DNA from: Trachelipus rathkii
Lineage: Eukaryota; Arthropoda; Malacostraca; Isopoda; Trachelipodidae
Reading direction: 5' to 3'
DNA length: 43,037 nt
NCBI GenBank assembly: GCA_015478945.1
Contig: JABUQX010056935.1
Location: forward strand, 1 to 43,037
The first letter of the stretch is position 1. Each line of letters starts with the position of its first letter. Under the pieces are notes generated by a model, which was given only the letters and a program-made list of their open reading frames with translations, ran no database searches and was not told the DNA's origin. Position numbers and translations under genes: made by a program. This document shows, in pieces, positions 36,301-43,037 of the stretch.

Positions 36301-37250
36301 TAAACTATTATCGTAGACACCACACTGACACAGTTAGGTATCTAGAACAAATATATAGATTATTTAGAACACACAGAATTACTAATTTTCTGCTACTTAC
36401 TCTTCATCATAATATATAATCGATGTTTAAAACTGAGCTTTTTATGAAATAAAGTCAACTCGAAACACTCTCTGTTATATTGTTATCATGTATATAATTA
36501 GAGTTGGATGAAAATTAATTGATACGATGAAGGGCTGAATATATGTACTAAAATCAGATCATATAAAACAGAGGTTATCCACTCAATAGTTAATTTGTAA
36601 ATAAATACAATAATAGGAGACGACAGAGATAAGATGAACAAATTTAGATTTCTATGCAATTGCACATATATTTATATATTGATAAAATTATTGACTAATT
36701 AAAATCGTTTAAGACATAATTATGAGCTATATATAGCAGTGATGAGACAAGCGTTAATACTATGAGATGACACTTTTATATAAAATGTTATAATATAGAA
36801 TTTTATAACATTTTAAACGAAATAATGAGTCATACAAGTAAATTACTTATCAATTAAAATATACACTGAAAAAATCTACTCAAATATCACACAACATATT
36901 ATAATAATCTAAGACAGAATATTGACACATAGAGAAGAGAGAGATCTATCAACATTAGAGAGATACCCTCACCTGATAGAGCTTGAGAAGGATAAAGTAT
37001 GAAAATATGCAGAAAGCAGATTCTTACCTTCATTAAAAGAACGCAGATGCACAAACAGACAAATATAGAGAAACACCGATTAATATAATACACGAAAATG
37101 TTTTTAACGGAGAGTAAGCTCAACTAATATAGTCTACTACTACGTTATTCAAGTGATATAACTATAATTTAAATTGCTCTACGAGTAAAATGTTGGGCAC
37201 ATGATTATGCATTTACAGACTAAGGATCTTACCAAACTATCTTAAATATG
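30311..37250. other. About 7 kb of AT-rich DNA without recognised genes
   Basis: Stops are dense in all frames. The longest frames (30721-30933 +, 32489-32683 -, 35137-35346 -, 36899-37123 -) are 64-74 codons and have Ile/Leu/Ser/Tyr-rich compositions without motifs. GAGA-type words are scattered on the + strand, for example 36927-36965. Local hairpins occur, the best at 36781-36815. Confidence 0.5.
36781..36815. repeat. Perfect 13-bp inverted repeat with 9-base loop
   Basis: TAAAATGTTATAA at 36781-36793 is the exact reverse complement of TTATAACATTTTA at 36803-36815. No poly-T tail or adjacent gene suggests a terminator. It could be a chance AT-rich hairpin or the core of a small foldback element. 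Confidence 0.85.
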
Positions 37251-37254
37251 ACAG

Positions 37255-37500
37255 TTAATATATATATTAATTAATAATAATCATATATATATATATATAT
37301 TATATATATATATATATATATTATAATATTATATCGTATAATATCATATATAATATATAGTATAAATATATTAAGTATATATATATATGAGATGAAGAGA
37401 GTGGTGTGAAATAATGTATATTAAAAATAATTAGTTATACTAGACAGTATTGCAATATAATATTACTATAGTATATTATAATATAATATATTAATATATA
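37255..37500. repeat. (TA)n tract
   Basis: Near-perfect TA arrays at 37285-37322, followed by degenerate TA-rich DNA to about 37390 and again at 37455-37500. Confidence 0.8.
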
Positions 37501-40500
37501 TAGAATATGAAATGGTTTTTGCATCTTTATCAAATCTTTTTGAAATTTATTGACAAAAAATTAAATTATTTAGAATATAGATTTTGATCATGCATTGTAA
37601 GAATTTGAGAGCCTAGCCCTAGGATTACTTATTAATTTAGATAATTAAAAAATTAGTTAGGCCTATCCATATTAACAAAAAACTATAGTCATTTACATAT
37701 ATCTATATCTATCTTATATATAATAGTACAATTTAAATACTTAACAATTAATTTTAATAAACACCACTCATATAAATAACATATTATAATTAATATAAAT
37801 ATTTATAATTGTTCCACTTTAATTTACAGTAGATTAATTATAAATTATATCTACTATTTAACTAAGATTTATATAACTATGGAGAGTATGATGTATACAG
37901 TAGTATATATGTACCTTCATAAACTATATATATATAATATTAATAATTATAAAATATATATAAAATAATTATTAAATCACATTATTACTTATATTATTAA
38001 TTTATTATAATATTGATATATTTATATTTCATTTAAAATTAATGATCTATATATAATAATTCAAATAAAATATCTTTAATTAATATTTATTTATCACTTA
38101 TATAAAACTCAATTCGATTCAACCACTTACTATTATTAAATATATGCTATAATCATGAACTTTATGAGAGATCAGATAATTAATCAGACATAAAATATTA
38201 ACTTATAATCGATCTAAATATTTATACTGAATTATAATATATACTATCAGCTATCTATCAAATATATTATAATTATATAATAACGATATTATCAATTCAT
38301 CTATGGTTTATTTTTGATATTATTATTAAATTTATTTTAAGATATATTATCACAATTAAATGAGTTAGGATTTATTAATAGCCTAATAAGGATAATCCTA
38401 TGAATACGTCTGATAATATTAATTAAATAATAAAAGAGTAATTATTATAATTAATTATTAAATTTATCATCCACATCTCTCCTAACTTATTTGAATTTGT
38501 TACTGATATATATTATATATATATATATATGTAATCACTAAGTACTGTATATTATATATATTAAATAAATAGAAAATTTAAATACATTATTAGGTATAAC
38601 TTTAATTATATATTAGATATATTATTATATAAATATATTTATTATAATATATATATATTATTATTAATGTTTATTATATGATAGATATATTGTTATGTAA
38701 TATCTATTGCAATAATTTATAAAAATTTAATTAAATGATAATTTTAATATTATTATAATATATATATTATAATATATATATATTTATTAATATATATAAT
38801 ATATTTATTTATATATATATATTATATAATAATAAATATAATTTAATATATTAAAATTAATTTAGATATTAATAATTTAATATATTATTTTCTACTTTTT
38901 TTAACGCTTGTGAATATAACTATGTATTACATCAGAAGAACGGTATCGCTATTAACAATATAATTATATTTAAGATAATTATTAAACACCTAAACTATAT
39001 AGGAGTACATAATAGATAAATGAATTACTATTCAAGTAATTTTAACAGTCTATAATCTACTATTAATTTATGATTTATGACTAATTTTCAATCAGACATA
39101 ATTACCTTTATTTATATATTTATTTTAGCGTGAAATGCATGAAATAAATAAAAATTAACTATAAGTATTACTGTAGAGCAAATTTATTATTATATAATAT
39201 TATATATAATAAAAGTTCTTAGTGAGTTACCCATGTATACATTGAAATATATAATTAATACTAAGTTATTATTAGGAATCCATATATTATTATAGAGGTA
39301 GCTATCAATATTATTAATACTTAGTAATAATATTAAATCTTCTGTAGAATGATAAAGTCTAAATTGAGTATTTTCATAATAAAGTAGAGTATTGATCTAA
39401 CTCTGAGTTACTACGGTTACTGTTAGTATATGATTTATCATAATAATTCTAGAATATCTCAAAATCACAATGACTATGTATTTCTAAATCTGATTGAATT
39501 TGAAAATAGTCAATTTATCATTCAGGATATTGACTTGTTAACCATTATTTTATTGTCACTAAATATATATAATACCGAGAGAGATCAATTATTATTTATA
39601 TTTATAATCAGATCAATTTGTACACTAGACTTAACGAAAACTCACTATGTAAGCACTTAACCTTCCACTGTGAGCAATAATTACTTGAGTTTATTATATA
39701 AATATCGATAATATATACATTACACAGAGAATAGTAACCCGTATTTATTCATGACACACTGATTTTTATCCTCAATAATAACTCATATAAATATGACAGT
39801 TAAAATTATGAGAAAGTTATTAAATATTATAGGTAAAGAGCTGTGAGTACTAAACTAAAGTACGCCTTATTGTTTCACATGTTCGTCAATTACTATATAA
39901 TTAGTTTAATTTTATATATTAAGTTTCATCTAGAGATAATATACATAATAACTGGATAATAAAATTTATTAACCAATTTCGTATTATAAAGGTATTATAT
40001 TAGTTCATATAAAATTGTGTAAATGTCATACGAGAGTAATTACGTTATAATATATATCACAATAAAGATATATAATAATATATAATCATATATTTTTATT
40101 TAGTAATTCATATAGTATTGTTAATTATAATCTTTATTTCTCGAATATCTCAGCCCTATGGTAACTTCGGTTCTTTTCTGATTATATAAGTTATTTTCTA
40201 TCAGAATTCCAAAGGGAACACTTCTCATATAAGTAAGATTATTACCCCATTTCTAACATATAGAGTCCAACGAGATCCAGTAATGTAATTATATCATATA
40301 TTGGACAATCAGTATTTCACGATGAGATCTATGTAATTGATAAATCGAGAGTATAAGATATGAGAACTTGAGATTTATGCAAAGAGTGTAGTTCTGAGAT
40401 ATAAAGATAATAATAATAGCTCTATACGTGTTACATTCTTATGTAATAGCAATGTAATGGTAAAATCATACGTTGCTATTTATATATCATCTATTAGTTG

Positions 40501-40780
40501 AATCCTTTCTAGATACTCATTGATTAAATAACTTGGTGATAGAAATAGATCGTTAACTGACCAATAAAAGCACACTTTCGTTCTCTTATCTGTTTCGATG
40601 ATGCTAATCAATCTTTGAGTTTGATAACATATCTATAGTAAATATTTATTTCAGACCATCTTAGATTCTTCTAGTAAATTTTACTATTAATAATTTAATT
40701 ATACTTTGGCTTTATGTACGATAATATGAAATATTTATTAAAATCTATTATGAATCTGAATATAATTTTCTGTTATTCCA
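37501..40780. other. AT-rich DNA with scattered TA tracts, no gene seen
   Basis: TA-rich runs occur near 38510-38560 and 38750-38830. The 76-codon + frame at 39430-39660 is Ile/Leu/Asn-rich with no motif. No RNA gene or transposon end could be recognised. Confidence 0.5.
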
Positions 40781-40793
40781 AAATATATTATCA

Positions 40794-40929
40794 AATGCTG
40801 ATGCTACTATTGCATATACACTACCATATATCAATTTCAGATATCAAAAAAATGTGTCAACCTCTCTTTTAACCAAAACTGTATAATTTATAAAAATGCT
40901 AATGGTACTACTGCAACAACTACCATTAG
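40794..40929. repeat. Two diverged direct repeats; second copy forms a hairpin
   Basis: AATGCTGATGCTACTATTGC at 40794-40813 and AATGCTAATGGTACTACTGC at about 40895-40914 are related, and both continue to a CTACCAT/TACCAT end about 14 bases later. The offset is about 101 bases. In the second copy, CTAATGGTA (40899-40907) and TACCATTAG (40921-40929) are perfect inverted repeats around a 13-base loop. Confidence 0.65.
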
Positions 40930-43037
40930 TGAAATAAATGAGTATAACATAAGTATTTAATTTATGGTAAGAGAATCTTGAAATAAATTTAAATTAACAT
41001 ACGTTAAATTTTGACTTTGAAAGAAGTAAATCGCGATCATGACGAATGAAGTAACCATTGTTTAAGTAGTTCTAAGGACACAAGAACTTGAAAGAATTAA
41101 TTATAGTACGTTTGAATTGATAATATACATTGAGTAGTAGTGAAGTTTCATTAATGCGCCTTTGTTAAGTTTTATGTCAATATTCACATATTTATTCTGA
41201 ATCAGTTAAGCTTTATTGACTCGAAGTTATAGCACTATTATAATAATAGCGATGAAGAAGAATCCATAACTACGAACGTTTAATCTGAACCTTTATAATA
41301 TTATATTAAAGGTACTGTAAAAGATAACGTACTAAATCACAAGATTAATAGGTTAATATATTAAGATGTCTTATAGCTAATGGTTATTCACTGACTAATA
41401 TAAAAATAATGACGGATGATATAGAAATATAGAGTATTAATAAATACTACGTACATATAGGACATATCTATCACCAATCAATATTTAAATAAATCTTAGC
41501 TGGACTGATTGCGACGTGGTTGAGATGTATCTTTGTCTTTCTGAGACAGCTTATTATTAATTGAGATATATACATATGAGTTTTTCATATATAATCTTAA
41601 GAGTTTTCTGAGGTGTTATTTAGATCAATGTATAAGTCTTATATAAATTATGTTAATAGAGTAAATTTAATTGTAGTAAAATTTTAGTTTTCATGAAGAA
41701 TTTTTTCAATATAATAAGTATGTATAATGATCAGCGATTCTAGAAAATCTAATCCACTTCACTATTTTATCCCAAACCAACTAATCACATGATTTAAAAA
41801 GAATGGCAGAGCTACACGCTAATAGGGCTGAACTATTGAGTGATTAAATAACACGTCATAATTAACAACTTGAGCATTATTAGAGATATGAAAGATGTGA
41901 TGACAATTTCATCCAGATAAAAAGTCAGATTGAGAGAAGTGAGTAATAATTATGAGACGATGTGACATAAATGTACACTATCATCCGATATGAAGCAATA
42001 TTGAGAACAGTGTGCGGAGTTATTATAGTAATCCTGAATAACTTTATGATAATATATAGCATTTAGAGAGTACTATCATAAGAGTAAGATCACAAGCAGA
42101 ATACGAGCGAGAACCAATAAGGTACTAGTTATAAGATGATCAATTTGATCACATAGATCACTATACAAGGGTGAGTTATAAACGTGTATATATACTCTTT
42201 ATATGTAGTTGAAAAGTGGTTATTAAATCACTGATCGTATATATATATGCCTATATATTCATTCTAAAGAATATTACACTAGAGTAAACACTCACGAATA
42301 GTCAGTTGGTCAGAGAAAATTTTGATAAGTATCATTCCAACATAGTTTTACGAGAGTATCAGTAGCGATTATAAGATACTTCACACATAAATTTAAGGAG
42401 AGGCACTCTAAAGGTTAATGATAGATGACCTAATATTATCACTCACGCATTAATTAAGAACTTATGCATGAGTTAGATTAAAACACTACTCTCGAGAATA
42501 CGAAATTAGAAAACTGATAAGTTAATCTAGTTATTAGTAGATTTAGAGTTTGAGAGAGATACAACATATAATAGAGGAGAATGCTAATATATAATTCACT
42601 CCAGTATTTATCATCCACTATCGAGCGACAATGAACACTCTGACAAATTAATATATCAACGACTATATATCCTGTATAATATATCTCATAGAATAGCGAT
42701 GAGAGACAACAGCTGAGCTCGACGTCCTCTGAGAGCGCCATTGGCAGATCACGAAGATAGGCATAGAGGAAACAGGAGTACATATTAGTTTGAGGAGAGT
42801 AGACATACTATCACTATATATGATATCCACCCAACTCCTTCTCGTTATAATTTCACAATTTTCTTCATGTATTATTTATAGATCTCTATTAGTAGTATAT
42901 TGGCTAGATAGATAAGGATTTTTATTGTGATTACTGTATTATATTCTTTTGAAAGTACCAGGAATGTTTTATGAGACATAAACTGTATAAAATATTATAT
43001 AAGATAGGGATTATGATATATACGATACTCTATACTT
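40930..43037. other. AT-rich DNA to the end of the window, no gene seen
   Basis: Moderately complex sequence with frequent GAGAG and AGAGT words on the + strand. The 101-codon minus-strand frame at 42478-42783 is Leu/Ser/Tyr/Ile-rich. Its composition follows the purine-rich + strand and it has no recognised motif, so it is not called a gene. Confidence 0.45.

Noticed and set aside
42478..42783. 101-codon minus-strand frame
   Set aside because: Leu/Ser/Tyr/Ile-rich composition follows the local purine-rich + strand. No motif or conserved block was recognised.
1..43037. tRNA, rRNA, telomere and CRISPR signals
   Set aside because: I saw no convincing tRNA B-box context, rRNA segment, TTAGG-type array or regularly spaced direct repeats with unique spacers. 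The regular short repeats present are microsatellites.

Overview
The window looks like intergenic DNA from a repeat-rich animal genome, most likely an arthropod and possibly a decapod crustacean. It is very AT-rich. It is packed with long perfect and degenerate (TA)n arrays, (GA)n and (GT)n microsatellites, and decayed transposable elements. No intact protein-coding gene, rRNA, tRNA or CRISPR array could be supported. The organism call is inference. It rests on the Jockey/CR1-like non-LTR retrotransposon, the hAT-type MITE and the density of simple repeats. The many frameshifts and ragged (TA)n tracts would also fit an unpolished long-read assembly.

Layout. 1-5490: AT-rich sequence with (TA)n arrays, a (GA)n/(GT)n/(GA)n microsatellite cluster at 2131-2638, and one plain low-copy block at 3551-4680. 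5494-9575: a possible decayed hAT-like element about 4 kb long. Its two ends carry inverted AAACCA/TGGTTT words, and its middle is about 3.1 kb of degenerate (TA)n. 9576-9975: TA tract and an 8-bp tandem repeat. About 10050-13666: a dead non-LTR retrotransposon on the + strand, with recognisable endonuclease and reverse transcriptase blocks in the correct order.

The retrotransposon is interrupted twice. A 358-bp hAT MITE (10185-10542) sits in the endonuclease and is flanked by an 8-bp target duplication. A foldback repeat of about 300 bp (11957-12259) sits just before the reverse transcriptase. The MITE itself contains (TA)n expansions, so there are three nested layers.

13670-15820: a TA tract, then a block with much more even base composition that lacks repeats and genes. 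16016-17339: four successive reading-frame segments with few stops, probably the broken remains of an unidentified protein gene. 17400-25120: AT-rich and mixed DNA, with a possible second reverse transcriptase scrap near 18408, a pyrimidine-rich block at 21840-22560, and more (TA)n. 25120-27060: low-copy-looking DNA with a 118-codon minus-strand ORF that may contain an exon. 27060-43037: about 16 kb of AT-rich DNA with no recognisable gene, only (TA)n tracts, purine-rich patches and a few hairpins.

There is no set of genes working together here. The main biological content is a record of nested transposon insertion and simple-repeat expansion. The one segment that might be a previously undescribed gene is the broken frame set at 16.0-17.3 kb.
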